64,000 nucleotides of DNA. Source: Ancylobacter oerskovii. GTDB lineage: Bacteria; Pseudomonadota; Alphaproteobacteria; Rhizobiales; Xanthobacteraceae. The notes beneath the pieces are model-generated. The model was not told the DNA's origin and did no database searches. It saw nothing but the letters and a program-made list of their open reading frames with translations. A program made the position numbers and the translations under genes. The stretch covers positions 27,424 to 91,423 of the forward strand of contig NZ_JAHBGB010000044.1 in NCBI RefSeq assembly GCF_018390555.1, given 5' to 3'. Each line of letters opens with the position of its first letter. Within the stretch, counting starts at the first letter, position 1. Below are positions 47,346 through 57,413 of this stretch, in pieces.

Positions 47346-48383
47346 ATGTCGAGAGTTTCCTCACGCATCACCCTTCAGGACGTGGCCCGCGAGGCCGGCG
47401 TGTCGCTGGCGACCGCCGACCGCGTGCTGAACGGGCGCGCCGGCGTGCGCGAGGCCACGGCGGACCGGGTCCGGGACGTGGTGGCGCGCCTCGGCTACCG
47501 GCCGAACGCCGCGGCGGCGCGCCTCGCGCGCGGCGAGACCTACCGCTTCTGCTTCGTGCTGCCGTCGGGGCCGAACGTGTTCATGCGCCAGCTCGCCGAG
47601 CAGGTGACCAATACCGCCGAATGGCTGTCGGCCCACAATGCCTATATCGATCTCGTGAGGGTCGACGTCTTCGCGCCGGAGACGCTGGCCTCGACGCTGG
47701 AAGGGCTGATCGGCCGCTATGACGGCGTCGCGGTGGTGGCGCTCGACCATCCGCGGGTGCGCTCGGCCATCGACGACCTCACCGCCGCCGGCATGGTGGT
47801 GGTGACGCTGGTGTCCGACGTGCCGTCCTCGCATCGCCGCCATTATGTCGGCGTCGACAACATCGCCGCCGGCCGCACCGCCGGCACGCTGATCGGCCGC
47901 TTTGCCGGCGGGCGGACGGGATCGGTGGGGCTGATCGTCGGCACGCCGGCGCTGCGCGACCATGCCGAGCGGCAATTCGGCTTCACCCAGGTGCTGTCGG
48001 GGGAATATCCGGCGCTCCGGGTGCTGCCCGCGCGCGAGAGCCTCGACGAGGACGCCCGCACCCAGGCGATCGCCGAGCAGATGCTGCGCGAGGTGCCGGA
48101 TCTGGTGGCGCTCTACAATGTCGGCGCCGGCAACAGCGGCATCGCCGGCGCGCTGACGTCCGCCGGGCAGGCCGGCGAGGTGGTCTTCATCGGCCACGAC
48201 CTCACCGACGACACCCGCCGCTTCCTGCTGCGCGGGGTGATGGACGCGGTCATCCACCAGGATGCCGGCCACCAGTCGCGCTCGGCGGCGCGGGTGCTGC
48301 TGGCCCATTGCTCGGGCGAGCCGCTCTTCGACGAGCAGGAGCGCATCCGCATCGACATCTTCGTGCGGGATAATCTGCCGTGA
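47346..48383 (+). CDS. LacI-family transcriptional regulator, probable xylose regulator
   Basis: A 345-residue repressor-type protein: N-terminal helix-turn-helix ITLQDVAREAGVSLATADRV and hinge region, then a periplasmic-binding-protein-like sensor domain with YVGVDNIAAGRTAGTLIGRF and VVFIGHDLTDDTRRFLL. Its place between divergent xylF and the downstream xylB-xylA suggests it controls xylose genes in response to xylose or a derivative, which is inference. It lies 45 bases before xylB. Confidence 0.9.
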   Translation: MSRVSSRITLQDVAREAGVSLATADRVLNGRAGVREATADRVRDVVARLGYRPNAAAARLARGETYRFCFVLPSGPNVFMRQLAEQVTNTAEWLSAHNAYIDLVRVDVFAPETLASTLEGLIGRYDGVAVVALDHPRVRSAIDDLTAAGMVVVTLVSDVPSSHRRHYVGVDNIAAGRTAGTLIGRFAGGRTGSVGLIVGTPALRDHAERQFGFTQVLSGEYPALRVLPARESLDEDARTQAIAEQMLREVPDLVALYNVGAGNSGIAGALTSAGQAGEVVFIGHDLTDDTRRFLLRGVMDAVIHQDAGHQSRSAARVLLAHCSGEPLFDEQERIRIDIFVRDNLP

Positions 48384-48428
48384 TACGCCACGTCGCGTCG
48401 ATTCACGGTGAATGAAAGGAAGTGAGGC

Positions 48429-49886
48429 ATGTTTGTCGGCCTCGATATAGGCACGTCCGCCATCAAGGCGGTGCTCGTCGACGAGACGCAGACGGTGCTC
48501 GCCACCGCCGAGGTGCCGCTGTCGGTTTCCCGGCCGCAGCCGGGGGACAGCGAGCAGAATCCCGAGGACTGGTGGCAGGCGACCCTCGCCAGCCTCGACC
48601 AGCTCAAGGCCTTGCGGCCGGCGGAGATCGCCGCGGTGAAGGGCATCGGCCTGTCCGGCCAGATGCATGGCGCGGTGCTGCTCGATGCCGCCGGCGCGGT
48701 GCTGCGCCCGGCCATCCTGTGGAATGACGGGCGCTCGGCGGCGGAATGCGTGGAGCTCAAGGCCGCCTTTCCCCGCCTGCACGAAGTGGCGGGCAACCTC
48801 GCCTTTCCCGGCTTCACCGCGCCGAAGCTCCTCTGGGTGCGCAAGCATGAGCCGGACATCTTCGTGCGCACCGCCAAGGTGCTGCTGCCCAAGGCCTATG
48901 TCGGCTACCGCCTGACCGGCGAGATGGTGGAGGAGATGTCCGACGCCTCCGGCACGCTGTGGCTCGACGTCGGCAAGCGCGACTGGTCGGACGAGGCGCT
49001 GGCCGCCACCGGGCTCGACCGTTCGCACATGCCGCGCCTCGTCGAGGGCAGCGCGGTGGCGGCGCGGATCAAGCCGGAACTCGCCGCCCGCTGGGGCATG
49101 GCGACGCCGCCGGTGCTGGCCGGCGGGGCAGGCGACAACGCCGCCGGCGCCATCGGGCTCGGCGCCATCCATGCCGGCGACGCCTTCGTCTCGCTCGGTA
49201 CCTCCGGCGTGCTGTGGGCGACCACCGACCGCTTCGCGCCGAACCCGGAATCCAGCGTGCACGCCTTCTGCCACGCGATTCCCGCCACCTGGCACCAGAT
49301 GGGGGTGATCCTGTCGGCGGCCTCGGCGCTCGGCTGGTGGGCGCAGACCGAGGGCATCTCGCCCGGCGATCTGCTCAAGCCGCTTGGCGAGGCGCCGGTA
49401 GCGCCATCGCGGGCGATCTTCCTGCCCTATCTCTCCGGCGAGCGCACGCCGCACAACGACACCGCCATTCGCGGCGCCTTCATCGGGCTCGACCACGAGA
49501 CCACGCGGGAGGGGCTCACCCAGGCCGTGCTGGAAGGCGTCGCCTTCGCGTTCAAGGATTGCCTGGACGCGCTGGCCGCCGCCGGCACCACGCTGGCCAG
49601 TGCCGACATCATCGGCGGCGGTTCGCGCTCGCGCTTCTGGACCGCGGTGATCGCCAATGTGCTGGGCCTGCCGATCAACCGCATCGAGGACGGCGAGCGG
49701 GGCGGGGCGTTCGGCGCCGCGCGCCTCGCGCGCATGGCGGCGACCGGCGAGAGCCCGGCGGCCATCTGCCTGCCGCCCCGCCGCATCGAGACCATCGCGC
49801 CGACCCCGGCGCTCCAGCAGGCCTATGCGGAGCGGCATGCCCGTTTCCGCGCGCTCTACCCCGCCCTGAAGGGAGTTACCTCATGA
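48429..49886 (+). CDS. xylB: Xylulokinase XylB
   Basis: FGGY-family kinase that phosphorylates D-xylulose to xylulose-5-phosphate for the pentose phosphate pathway. The 485 residues show [50 protein letters not shown] and [23 protein letters not shown] precedes the ATG. Its stop overlaps the xylA start by four bases. Confidence 0.97.
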   Translation: MFVGLDIGTSAIKAVLVDETQTVLATAEVPLSVSRPQPGDSEQNPEDWWQATLASLDQLKALRPAEIAAVKGIGLSGQMHGAVLLDAAGAVLRPAILWNDGRSAAECVELKAAFPRLHEVAGNLAFPGFTAPKLLWVRKHEPDIFVRTAKVLLPKAYVGYRLTGEMVEEMSDASGTLWLDVGKRDWSDEALAATGLDRSHMPRLVEGSAVAARIKPELAARWGMATPPVLAGGAGDNAAGAIGLGAIHAGDAFVSLGTSGVLWATTDRFAPNPESSVHAFCHAIPATWHQMGVILSAASALGWWAQTEGISPGDLLKPLGEAPVAPSRAIFLPYLSGERTPHNDTAIRGAFIGLDHETTREGLTQAVLEGVAFAFKDCLDALAAAGTTLASADIIGGGSRSRFWTAVIANVLGLPINRIEDGERGGAFGAARLARMAATGESPAAICLPPRRIETIAPTPALQQAYAERHARFRALYPALKGVTS

Positions 49887-51208
49887 ATGCCCCCGCTCGG
49901 TTCTTCGAGCCGACCGCGCCGCTCGCCTATGAAGGGCCGCAGTCCCGCAATCCGTTCGCCTTCCGCTGGTACGACAAGGATCGCGTCGTGCTCGGCAAGC
50001 GGATGGAGGACCATCTGCGCTTCGCCGTCGCCTATTGGCACAGCTTCACCTGGCCGGGCGGCGACCCCTTCGGCGGCGAGACCTTCCTGCGCCCGTGGAT
50101 GCACGGCGCCGACGAGATGGACCTCGCCCGCGCCAAGGCCGACGTCGCCTTCGAGCTGTTTCGCATCCTCGACGTGCCGTATTTCGCCTTCCACGACCGC
50201 GACATCGCTCCCGAAGGCAAGAGCCTGAAGGAATCCAACGCCAATGTCCGCGCCATCGCCGACATCTTCGCCAGGAAGATGGAAGCGTCGAAGGTGAAGC
50301 TGCTCTGGGGCACGGCGAACCTGTTCTCCAACCGCCGCTTCATGGCGGGCGCCGCCACCAACCCGGACCCGGACGTGTTCGCCTATGCCGCGGCGCAGGT
50401 GAAGAACGTGCTGGAAGTCACCCATGAGCTCGGCGGCGAGAACTATGTGCTGTGGGGCGGCCGCGAGGGCTACGAGACCCTGCTCAACACCGACCTGAAG
50501 AGCGAGCTGGACCATATGGGCCGCTTCCTCAACCTGGTGGTCGAGCACAAGCACAAGATCGGTTTCAAGGGCACCATCCTCATCGAGCCGAAGCCGCAGG
50601 AGCCGACCAAGCACCAGTACGACTTCGATGTCGGCACGGTGTACGGCCTCTTGTGCCGCGCCGGCCTCGAGAAGGAAGTGAAGCTCAACCTCGAAGCCAA
50701 CCACGCCACGCTCGCCGGCCACAGCTTCGAGCACGAGATCGCCATGGCGGCGGCGCTCGGCGTGTTCGGCTCCATCGACATGAACAAGGGCGATGCCCAG
50801 TCCGGCTGGGACACCGACCAGTTCCCGACCAATGTCGAGGACACCGCCCTCGCCATGTACGAGATCCTGAAAGCGGGCGGCTACACCACCGGCGGCACCA
50901 ATTTCGACGCCAAGATCCGCCGCCAGTCGATCGACCCGGAAGACCTCGTGCTCGCCCATGCGGCGGCGATGGATGTGTGCGCCCGCGCGCTGCTGATCGC
51001 CGCCGACATGGTGGAGGACGGGGCGCTGAAGAAGGCGGTCGACGAGCGCTATGCCGGCTGGCAGTCGCCGGCGGCGAAGGCGATGCTGGCGCCGGGCGCC
51101 TCGCTCGACGGCATCGCCGCGCGGGTGGAGGCGGAGAGCCTCGATCCGCAGCCGCGTTCCGGCAAGCAGGAGCGCCTGGAAGCGCTGGCGGTCAGCTATC
51201 TGCGCTGA
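49883..51208 (+). CDS. xylA: Xylose isomerase XylA
   Basis: Metal-dependent interconversion of D-xylose and D-xylulose. The 441-residue length is that of class II xylose isomerases. The catalytic His lies in [12 protein letters not shown] (about residue 104) and metal ligands in [35 protein letters not shown] and [19 protein letters not shown]. Overlap with xylB shows coupling. A terminator follows. Confidence 0.98.
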   Translation: MNAPARFFEPTAPLAYEGPQSRNPFAFRWYDKDRVVLGKRMEDHLRFAVAYWHSFTWPGGDPFGGETFLRPWMHGADEMDLARAKADVAFELFRILDVPYFAFHDRDIAPEGKSLKESNANVRAIADIFARKMEASKVKLLWGTANLFSNRRFMAGAATNPDPDVFAYAAAQVKNVLEVTHELGGENYVLWGGREGYETLLNTDLKSELDHMGRFLNLVVEHKHKIGFKGTILIEPKPQEPTKHQYDFDVGTVYGLLCRAGLEKEVKLNLEANHATLAGHSFEHEIAMAAALGVFGSIDMNKGDAQSGWDTDQFPTNVEDTALAMYEILKAGGYTTGGTNFDAKIRRQSIDPEDLVLAHAAAMDVCARALLIAADMVEDGALKKAVDERYAGWQSPAAKAMLAPGASLDGIAARVEAESLDPQPRSGKQERLEALAVSYLR

Positions 51209-51247
51209 GACGGTTCCTCCGTGCCCGGCCGCGCCCGGGCGCGTAAA

Positions 51248-51289
51248 GGGAGCGCGCCCTCTCTCCCGCGAGGACGCGCTCCCTCTTTT
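51248..51289 (+). terminator. Terminator after xylBA
   Basis: GGGAGCGCG (51248-51256) pairs with CGCGCTCCC (51275-51283), followed by TCTTTTC. It lies about 40 bases after the xylA stop. The rest of the gap up to 51491 has no gene. Confidence 0.75.
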
Positions 51290-51491
51290 CCCTCGCCGCG
51301 GCCCGGCCGCCGCCCGCGACATTGCGGCGCGGGCGGGCCATCACATCCCGGTGTTGCCGCGGCAAGGCATTAACCATCCGTCATTGACTTGTGGTGAATA
51401 AATCCCTTCGATCGCTGCCATGGGAGCGACCGTGACTCGTGCCGACGTCCCGCCAGGCGATGGATGCGGCGATCTGAGGAGGGGATTGAGT

Positions 51492-52115
51492 ATGCGTTGG
51501 AGCATTCTGGGCGCGCTGGCCGTTGCCGCCGCCTTTGCCGGTGGAGCCGCCAGCGAGGCGCAGGCGCAGGCCCGCCCGCCCGCCGGTCTCAACAGCATGC
51601 TGCTGGACGTGCAGGAAGAGCCGGGCCGCGTGCCTTCGCCGGACGAGGAACAGCTCGATCCGACCTTCCGCCGGCAGCCGGTCTACTTCCGCACCAACGA
51701 GCCGCCGGGCACCATCGTCATCCATACCGACGAGCGCTTCCTCTATCTGGTGCTCGGCGACAACCGCGCGATGCGCTACGGCATCGGCGTCGGCCGCGAC
51801 GGCTTCCAGTGGTCGGGCCTGCAGAAGATCTCCCGCAAGGCCGAGTGGCCGGACTGGACGCCGCCGCCGGAGATGATCCAGCGCCAGCCCTACCTGCCGC
51901 GCTTCATGGCGGGCGGGCCCGGCAACCCGATGGGCGCGGCCGCGCTCTATCTCGGCCAGACCGTCTACCGCATCCACGGCACCAACCAGCCGCAGACCAT
52001 CGGCTACGCGGTCTCCTCCGGCTGCTTCCGGCTGGTGAACAGCGACGTCGCGGATCTTTACAGCCGCGTGCCGGTCGGCACCAAGGTCATCATCCGGCAG
52101 ACGCCGGCGCTCTGA
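51492..52115 (+). CDS. L,D-transpeptidase (YkuD/ErfK family)
   Basis: A 207-residue exported enzyme that forms 3-3 cross-links in peptidoglycan or attaches proteins to it. Signal peptide (SILGALAVAAAFAGGAAS) then a YkuD domain: YLVLGDNRAMRYGIGVGRDG, HGTNQPQTIG, and the active site SSGCFRLVNSDV with catalytic Cys 178. ATG 51492 has GAGGAGGGG upstream, so I did not use the frame opening at 51420. It appears monocistronic or cotranscribed with the next gene (36 bases). Confidence 0.93.
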   Translation: MRWSILGALAVAAAFAGGAASEAQAQARPPAGLNSMLLDVQEEPGRVPSPDEEQLDPTFRRQPVYFRTNEPPGTIVIHTDERFLYLVLGDNRAMRYGIGVGRDGFQWSGLQKISRKAEWPDWTPPPEMIQRQPYLPRFMAGGPGNPMGAAALYLGQTVYRIHGTNQPQTIGYAVSSGCFRLVNSDVADLYSRVPVGTKVIIRQTPAL

Positions 52116-52151
52116 ACAAGCGACATGCGGCAGGGGCCGCAGGGGGAAGGC

Positions 52152-53165
52152 ATGAAACATCTGGGAATGGCGCTGGCGGCTGCCGGCGTCCTGTTCACGG
52201 CCAGTCTTGCGCAGGCCGACACGCTCGCCGACGTGAAGGCGCGTGGTACGCTCAAATGCGGCGTCAACCAGGGCCTCGACGGCTTCTCGGCGAAGGGCGC
52301 CGACGGCAAGTGGAGCGGCTTCGACGTCGATCTGTGCAAGGGTCTCGCCGCCGCCATCTTCGACGATCCCGCCAAGGTCGAGTATGTCCCGCTTTCCGCG
52401 GAGGCGCGCTTTCCCGCCCTCTCCAAGGGCGATGTCGACGTCCTCGTGCGCAACTCCACCTGGACCCTGTCCCGCGAGGCGGGGCTGAAGCTCCTGTTCG
52501 CCGCCGTCTCCTATTATGACGGCCAGGGCTTCATGGTGCCCGCGGCGAAGAACAAGACCAGCGCGCTGGAGCTCGACGGCTCCAAGGTGTGCGTCCAGTC
52601 CGGCACCACCAGCGCCCTCAACGCCCAGGACTATTTCCAGCAGAACAACATGAAGCTGGAGCTGGTGCAGCAGCCGGGCGTCGACGAACTGGTCAAGGCC
52701 TATGACGAGGGCAAGTGCGACGTGCTGACCACCGACGTGTCGCAGCTCTATGCACTGCGCCTCCGGCTGTCCAAGCCGGCCGACAGCATCGTGCTGCCGG
52801 ACGTCATCTCCCGGGAGCCGCTCGGCCCGGTGGTGCGCCAGGGCGACGATGCGTGGCTGAACGTGGTGAAGTGGAGCTTCTACGCGCTGGTCAACGCCGA
52901 GGAGCTCGGCATCGGCAGCAAGACGCTCGACCAGGCGCTGGCCTCGCAGAAGCCCGACGTGAAGCGCTTCGTCGGTGCGGAAGGCACCTATGGCGCCGAT
53001 CTCGGCCTCACCAAGGACTGGGCGGTGCGGATCGTCAAGGCGGTCGGCAATTACGGCGAGGTGTTCGAGCGCAATGTCGGCACCGGTTCCAAGCTGGGCA
53101 TTCCGCGCGGCATCAACCAGCTGTGGAGCCAGGGCGGCATCCAGTACGCGCCGCCGATCCGCTGA
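52152..53165 (+). CDS. Amino-acid ABC transporter substrate-binding protein (AapJ-like), orphan
   Basis: A 337-residue periplasmic binding protein of family 3 with a signal peptide ending SLAQAD. Core: GTLKCGVNQGLDGFSAKGAD, SGFDVDLCKGLAAAIF, VRNSTWTLSREAG, VCVQSGTTSALN. The length and the LKCGVN...LWSQGG ends are those of AapJ/general L-amino acid binding proteins. No permease or ATPase gene adjoins it, so it must use a transporter encoded elsewhere. GGGGAAGG precedes ATG 52152. A strong terminator follows. Confidence 0.93.
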   Translation: MKHLGMALAAAGVLFTASLAQADTLADVKARGTLKCGVNQGLDGFSAKGADGKWSGFDVDLCKGLAAAIFDDPAKVEYVPLSAEARFPALSKGDVDVLVRNSTWTLSREAGLKLLFAAVSYYDGQGFMVPAAKNKTSALELDGSKVCVQSGTTSALNAQDYFQQNNMKLELVQQPGVDELVKAYDEGKCDVLTTDVSQLYALRLRLSKPADSIVLPDVISREPLGPVVRQGDDAWLNVVKWSFYALVNAEELGIGSKTLDQALASQKPDVKRFVGAEGTYGADLGLTKDWAVRIVKAVGNYGEVFERNVGTGSKLGIPRGINQLWSQGGIQYAPPIR

Positions 53166-53187
53166 TCGTCCGGCACGGGCATAAAGG

Positions 53188-53216
53188 GCCGGCCACCGCG
53201 AGGTGGCCGGCTTTTT
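53188..53216 (+). terminator. Rho-independent terminator after the amino-acid binding protein
   Basis: GCCGGCCACC-GCGA-GGTGGCCGGC is a perfect 10-bp stem followed by TTTTT, 22 bases beyond the stop codon. Confidence 0.9.
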
Positions 53217-53239
53217 CATGCGCGTTTCCGGCCCCGCCC

Positions 53240-53264
53240 GGAACTGAACAGCCGTTCATCCGTT
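53240..53264 (+). promoter_or_regulatory. Predicted EcfG promoter upstream of the BA14K gene
   Basis: GGAAC (53240-53244), 16 bases, CGTT (53261-53264) match the EcfG consensus exactly and would give a start near 53270, about 84 bases before the ATG. It lies after the preceding terminator, as expected for a separate transcription unit. Confidence 0.68.
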
Positions 53265-53353
53265 TGTCCAAAGGCTGAAGACTTCGTTCAGGCCGCATTC
53301 ATGCGATTTAGATAAAGTCGGATCCATGAATGGTATAGCTGGAGTGGCTAGCG

Positions 53354-53836
53354 ATGAAAAAGATTTCCCTCGTGGTCGCGACCGTCGCCGCCTTTGCTAC
53401 GGCCGCCGCCCTCCCTGCTTCCGCCGCGCCTTGGAGTCCGCAAGGATTGTCCGGCCCGGCGCCGCAGGTCGAGCAGATCCAGTATCGCCCGCGTCATTAT
53501 GATGGCCCGCGTCGTTACTACAATGCGCCGCGTCGCCACTATGATGGTCCGCGTCGTGGATATTACCAGCAGAGCGGGCGTTATTATTACAACGGCCATC
53601 GCGGCTATAATTACTATCGGCCCGGCTACCGCAGCTACAATGGCTGGTGGTTCCCGGCGGCGGCCTTCGCCACCGGCGCGCTGATCGGTGGGGCCATCGC
53701 CGCCCAGCCCAGCTACAGCGGCGGCGGCAATGCGCATGTGCAGTGGTGCGCGAACCAGTACCGGTCCTACCGGGTGTCGGACAATACGTTCCAGCCCTAT
53801 AACGGCCCGCGCCAGCAGTGCGTCTCCCCCTATTGA
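53354..53836 (+). CDS. BA14K family protein
   Basis: A 160-residue exported protein ending in the BA14K domain, [19 protein letters not shown] then QQCVSPY, known from the 14-kDa immunoreactive, lectin-like protein of Brucella. A signal peptide ([16 protein letters not shown]) is followed by a Tyr/Arg/Gly-rich repeat region (about 40-95, with HYDGPRR twice) and a helix [16 protein letters not shown] that may anchor it in a membrane. The two Cys of the domain are present. An EcfG-type promoter lies upstream and a terminator downstream. Confidence 0.92.
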   Translation: MKKISLVVATVAAFATAAALPASAAPWSPQGLSGPAPQVEQIQYRPRHYDGPRRYYNAPRRHYDGPRRGYYQQSGRYYYNGHRGYNYYRPGYRSYNGWWFPAAAFATGALIGGAIAAQPSYSGGGNAHVQWCANQYRSYRVSDNTFQPYNGPRQQCVSPY

Positions 53837-53858
53837 CGCCTTCGTGAATCTGGAAAGC

Positions 53859-53884
53859 GAAAGCCCGGCCCGCGCCGGGCTTTC
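53859..53884 (+). terminator. Terminator after the BA14K gene
   Basis: GAAAGCCCGGC-CCGC-GCCGGGCTTTC is a perfect 11-bp stem with an A-tract before and T-tract within the closing base pairs, 22 bases after the stop codon. Confidence 0.85.
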
Positions 53885-53977
53885 GTGCGTTCAAGGGTCG
53901 CCTTGACGGCGGCGCCGCGAGCGGGCCTATCGGGGGCGTCCGACTTTCCGGCAATCATCTCCGATGAAGGTGCGTCC

Positions 53978-54415
53978 ATGACCGAACTGACCCTCGCCGC
54001 CGCGCAGACCATCGTTTCCGTCGCGCTGGACCATTGCCGCGCGGGCAATTTCAAGCCGATGGCCGTGGTGGTGCTCGATGCGCGCGGGGCGCTGAAGGCC
54101 GCGGCCGCCGAGGACGGCGCCAGCCTGAAGCGGGCCGAGGTCGCCCATGGCAAGGCCTATGGCGCGCTGTCGCTGGGCATGGGGTCGCGCTCGCTGTTCA
54201 AGCGCGCGAAGGAGCAGGCCTTCTTCATCTCGGCGGTGAGCCACGTCGTCGACGGCGCGCTGGTGCCGGTGCCCGGCGGCGTGCTGATTCGCGATGCGGC
54301 CGGGGCGCTGGCCGGCGCGGTGGGCATTTCCGGCGACACCTCGGACAATGACGAGGCGGCGGCGCTGGCCGGCATCGCCGCTGCCGGCCTCGTTGGCGAT
54401 CCCGGCCAGGACTGA
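53978..54415 (+). CDS. HbpS/GlcG-family (DUF336) heme-binding-like protein
   Basis: A 145-residue cytosolic protein of the GlcG/HbpS/PduO-C family: LTLAAAQTIVSVALDHC, PMAVVVLDARGALKAAAAED, HGKAYGAL and GGVLIRDAAGALAGAVGISG. Some members bind heme or cobalamin, others have no known ligand; no enzyme partner lies nearby. GAAGG lies seven bases before ATG 53978. The last codons and stop are repeated in tandem just after the gene. Confidence 0.88.
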   Translation: MTELTLAAAQTIVSVALDHCRAGNFKPMAVVVLDARGALKAAAAEDGASLKRAEVAHGKAYGALSLGMGSRSLFKRAKEQAFFISAVSHVVDGALVPVPGGVLIRDAAGALAGAVGISGDTSDNDEAAALAGIAAAGLVGDPGQD

Positions 54416-54430
54416 TCGGCCAGGACTGAT
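54403..54430. repeat. 14-bp tandem duplication over the stop codon of the HbpS-like gene
   Basis: CGGCCAGGACTGAT occurs twice in a row; the first copy contains the gene's TGA (54413-54415). The second copy lies outside the gene. Confidence 0.88.
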
Positions 54431-54466
54431 AGGGCGGGATCGATCGCCCGGCCTTCGCCGCCGGCG

Positions 54467-54492
54467 CCGGAGGGATCAACCGGAGGGATCAA
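54467..54492. repeat. 13-bp tandem duplication over the stop codon of kdsA
   Basis: CCGGAGGGATCAA occurs twice in a row; the right copy contains the kdsA stop (TCA at 54489-54491 on this strand). It faces the duplication at the end of the convergent HbpS-like gene only 36 bases away. Confidence 0.88.
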
Positions 54493-55340
54493 CCCTTGGC
54501 GACGGCGTCGAAGGCCTGCAGCCTGGCGATCAGCGCCGGCATGTCGTCGAGCCGGATCATGTTCGGCCCATCCGAGGGGGCGTGGTCGGGGTCTTCATGC
54601 GTCTCGATGAAGACGCCGGCGACGCCGACCGCGACCGCGGCCCGGCCCAGTGTCTCCACATATTCGCGCTGGCCGCCGGACGAGCCGCCCTGGCCGCCCG
54701 GCTGCTGCACGGAATGGGTGGCGTCGAAGATCACCGGCGCGCCGAGAGCCGCCATGATCGGCAGCGAGCGCATGTCGGAGACCAGTGTGTTGTAGCCGAA
54801 GCTGGTACCGCGCTCGCAGAGCAGCGTGTTCGGGTTGCCGCTCTCGGCGATCTTGGCCAGCACGTTCTTCATGTCCCAGGGGGCGAGGAACTGGCCCTTC
54901 TTCACATTGATCGCCCGGCCGGTCTTCGCCGCCGCGATCAGCAGGTCGGTCTGGCGGGAGAGGAAGGCGGGAATCTGCAACACGTCCACCACCGGGGCCA
55001 CCAGCGCGCACTGTTCCTCGGTGTGCACGTCGGTGAGCACCGGGAAGCCGAATTGCTGCTTGAGCTCGGCGAATATCTCCATCGCCTTGTCCAGCCCGAT
55101 GCCGCGCTTGCCGGAGAGCGAGGTGCGGTTGGCCTTGTCGAAGGAGGATTTGTAGACGAAGCGGATTCCCGCCTTGTCGCAGATGGCGGTCAGCCGCTCA
55201 GCCATCATGAAGGCGTGGTCGCGGCTTTCCATCTGGCAGGGGCCGGCGATCAGCGCCAGCGGCGCGTCATTGGCGAAGGTGACCTGCCGGTCGCCGGAGC
55301 CGACATGGATGGTGGCGTTGGTGGTCGCTGCGGCGGTCAC
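54489..55340 (-). CDS. kdsA: 3-deoxy-8-phosphooctulonate (Kdo-8-P) synthase KdsA
   Basis: Condenses arabinose-5-phosphate with phosphoenolpyruvate to Kdo-8-phosphate, for lipopolysaccharide. The 283-residue protein has [38 protein letters not shown]-like [24 protein letters not shown] and [15 protein letters not shown]. It is third in the kdsD-kdsB-kdsA operon, 26 bases after kdsB. Confidence 0.97.
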   Translation of the reverse strand: MTAAATTNATIHVGSGDRQVTFANDAPLALIAGPCQMESRDHAFMMAERLTAICDKAGIRFVYKSSFDKANRTSLSGKRGIGLDKAMEIFAELKQQFGFPVLTDVHTEEQCALVAPVVDVLQIPAFLSRQTDLLIAAAKTGRAINVKKGQFLAPWDMKNVLAKIAESGNPNTLLCERGTSFGYNTLVSDMRSLPIMAALGAPVIFDATHSVQQPGGQGGSSGGQREYVETLGRAAVAVGVAGVFIETHEDPDHAPSDGPNMIRLDDMPALIARLQAFDAVAKG

Positions 55341-55366
55341 GTTCTGAACTCCTGGCCCATCGGCCG

Positions 55367-56110
55367 TCAGGCGGGCGTGCCCGCCAGCATCTGGCGAGCG
55401 CGTTCGAGGTCTTCCGGCGTATCGACGCCGAGCGGCACCGTGGCGACGATCTCGGCATCGATGCGCATGCCGGCCTCGAGCGCCCGCAGCTGCTCCAGCT
55501 TCTCGCGCTGTTCCAGCGGGGAAGGGGGCAATGCCACGAAGCGTTCCAGCGCCGCGCGCTTATACGCATAGAGCCCGATATGGTGATAGAGCGGGCCATC
55601 GCCATGGGGGGCGGTGGCGCGGGTGAAATAGAGCGCGCGCAGGCGGGTATCGGAGAGCGGCGAGCCCACCACCTTCACCACGTTCGGGTTGGTACGCTCC
55701 TCCTCGCGGACGATCTCGACGCAGAGCGTGGCGATGTCGACGCGCTCATCCGCCAGCGGGGCGAGAGCGGCGCGCACGCTGTCGGGCTCGATGGTCGGCA
55801 GGTCGCCCTGCACATTGACGACGAAGCGGGCGCGGCGGTCGGGATCGACGCGTTCCAGCGCCTCGAAGATGCGATCGGAGCCGGAAGGATGTTCGACGCG
55901 GGTCATTACCGCCTCGAAGCCGGCGGCGGTGACGGCGGCGAGGGTGTCGGCATGGTCGACGGCGACCACCACGCGGCCGATCTCGGCCTCCGCCGCCCGG
56001 CGGGCGACCTGCACGATCATCGGCGCGCCGGCGATGTCGGCGAGCGGCTTGCCCGGCAGGCGGGTGGAGGCCATCCGCGCCGGAATCAGCACCAGCGTGT
56101 CGTTCTTCAT
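55367..56110 (-). CDS. kdsB: CMP-Kdo synthetase KdsB
   Basis: Activates Kdo with CTP for transfer to lipid A. The 247 residues begin with the nucleotidyltransferase signature [20 protein letters not shown] and contain [22 protein letters not shown] and [14 protein letters not shown] 56110 overlaps the stop of kdsD by four bases. Confidence 0.97.
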   Translation of the reverse strand: MKNDTLVLIPARMASTRLPGKPLADIAGAPMIVQVARRAAEAEIGRVVVAVDHADTLAAVTAAGFEAVMTRVEHPSGSDRIFEALERVDPDRRARFVVNVQGDLPTIEPDSVRAALAPLADERVDIATLCVEIVREEERTNPNVVKVVGSPLSDTRLRALYFTRATAPHGDGPLYHHIGLYAYKRAALERFVALPPSPLEQREKLEQLRALEAGMRIDAEIVATVPLGVDTPEDLERARQMLAGTPA

Positions 56111-57114
56111 GCGACGCCCGCGCGCAGGAGGTCGTGGATGTGGACGATGCCCTGCGGCCGGCGCCCGGCATCCACCACGAAGGCGACGGTGATCTTCTCG
56201 GATTGCATCAGCAGCAGCGCGCGCGCCGCCATCATCGCTTCGTCCACCACGCGGGGGCGCTTCGACATCACCGCTTCGACCGGCTGCTGCAGGAGGTCCG
56301 GCGCCATGTGGCGGCGCAGGTCGCCATCGGTGATCACGCCGGCCAGGGCGCCGGCATCGTCGACGATGCCGACCACGCCGAAGCCCTTGCTGGACATCAC
56401 CAGCAGCGCCTCGCTCATGCGCATCCCCAGGGGAATGAGCGGCATTTCCTCGCCGGTATGGGCGATCTCGCCGACCGGGCGCAACTGCGAGCCGAGCTTG
56501 CCGCCGGGATGGAAGATGCCGAAATCCTGCGGCGTGAAACCGCGATGCTCCAGCAGCGCGATGGCCAGCGCATCGCCGACGAGCAGCTGCAGCAGTGTCG
56601 AGGTGGTCGGCGCCAGGCCGTGCGGGCAGGCTTCCGCCACCTGCGGCAGGCACAGCATCACATTGGCGTTGCGGCCGAGTGCGCTGTCCTCGCGCGAGGT
56701 GAGGGCGATGAGCGGGATGTCGAAGCGCTTGGCATAGGCGAGCACGTTGGCGAGCTCGCTGGTCTCGCCGGACCAGGAGAGCAGCAGCAGCGTGTCGTCC
56801 GAGGCGATCATGCCGAGATCGCCGTGGCTGGCCTCGGTCGGGTGCACGAAGAAGGCGGGGGTGCCGGTGGAGGCCATGGTGGCGGCGATCTTGCGGCCGA
56901 TATGCCCGCTCTTGCCGACGCCGGAGATGATCAGCCGGCCCTTGCGGCTCGCCACCAGTTCCACCGCGGCGTCGAAGGCGGCGCGCAGCGTCTCGTCGCC
57001 GCGCGCGAGGTCGGTCAGCGTCTCCACCGCCTCGGAGGCCTTGTGCAGGGTGCGCAGCAGCGAGGCGACGCCGGGGCTGTCGGTCCGTTCGGCCGGAGGA
57101 ATCCTGTTCAGCAT
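56107..57114 (-). CDS. kdsD: Arabinose-5-phosphate isomerase KdsD/KpsF
   Basis: Converts ribulose-5-phosphate to arabinose-5-phosphate, the first step to Kdo. The 335-residue protein has a SIS domain ([51 protein letters not shown]) and two C-terminal CBS domains ([20 protein letters not shown]). It heads the kds operon. A longer frame to 57237 lacks homology. The 299-base gap to the divergent gene at 57414 contains no other gene. Confidence 0.96.
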   Translation of the reverse strand: MLNRIPPAERTDSPGVASLLRTLHKASEAVETLTDLARGDETLRAAFDAAVELVASRKGRLIISGVGKSGHIGRKIAATMASTGTPAFFVHPTEASHGDLGMIASDDTLLLLSWSGETSELANVLAYAKRFDIPLIALTSREDSALGRNANVMLCLPQVAEACPHGLAPTTSTLLQLLVGDALAIALLEHRGFTPQDFGIFHPGGKLGSQLRPVGEIAHTGEEMPLIPLGMRMSEALLVMSSKGFGVVGIVDDAGALAGVITDGDLRRHMAPDLLQQPVEAVMSKRPRVVDEAMMAARALLLMQSEKITVAFVVDAGRRPQGIVHIHDLLRAGVA

Positions 57115-57413
57115 CGACTCACCGTGAGGCGTTCCACCATCATCGCGTCTTCCTATCCGATTTGCGCCGCCGGTGCACGGCATGCGGGTGCCGGGCGCCG
57201 CCGCCCGTCTGCCGGGCCGGTGCCGCGAGGGCTGCATAGCTCCCTTCGCTTTCCTTGCCCAGCCATCCTTGCCGAGCCATGCGGGCGGGATTGCGGCATG
57301 CCGCCCGGCGGGGACAAGGCACGCCTTGCCTCAAATCGATCACACGAGCGTCACGTGCTAGTAGCAAGGAAGGCGGCAGGGGCAACCGAACCGGGCGGAG
57401 GATCGAGCGGACG

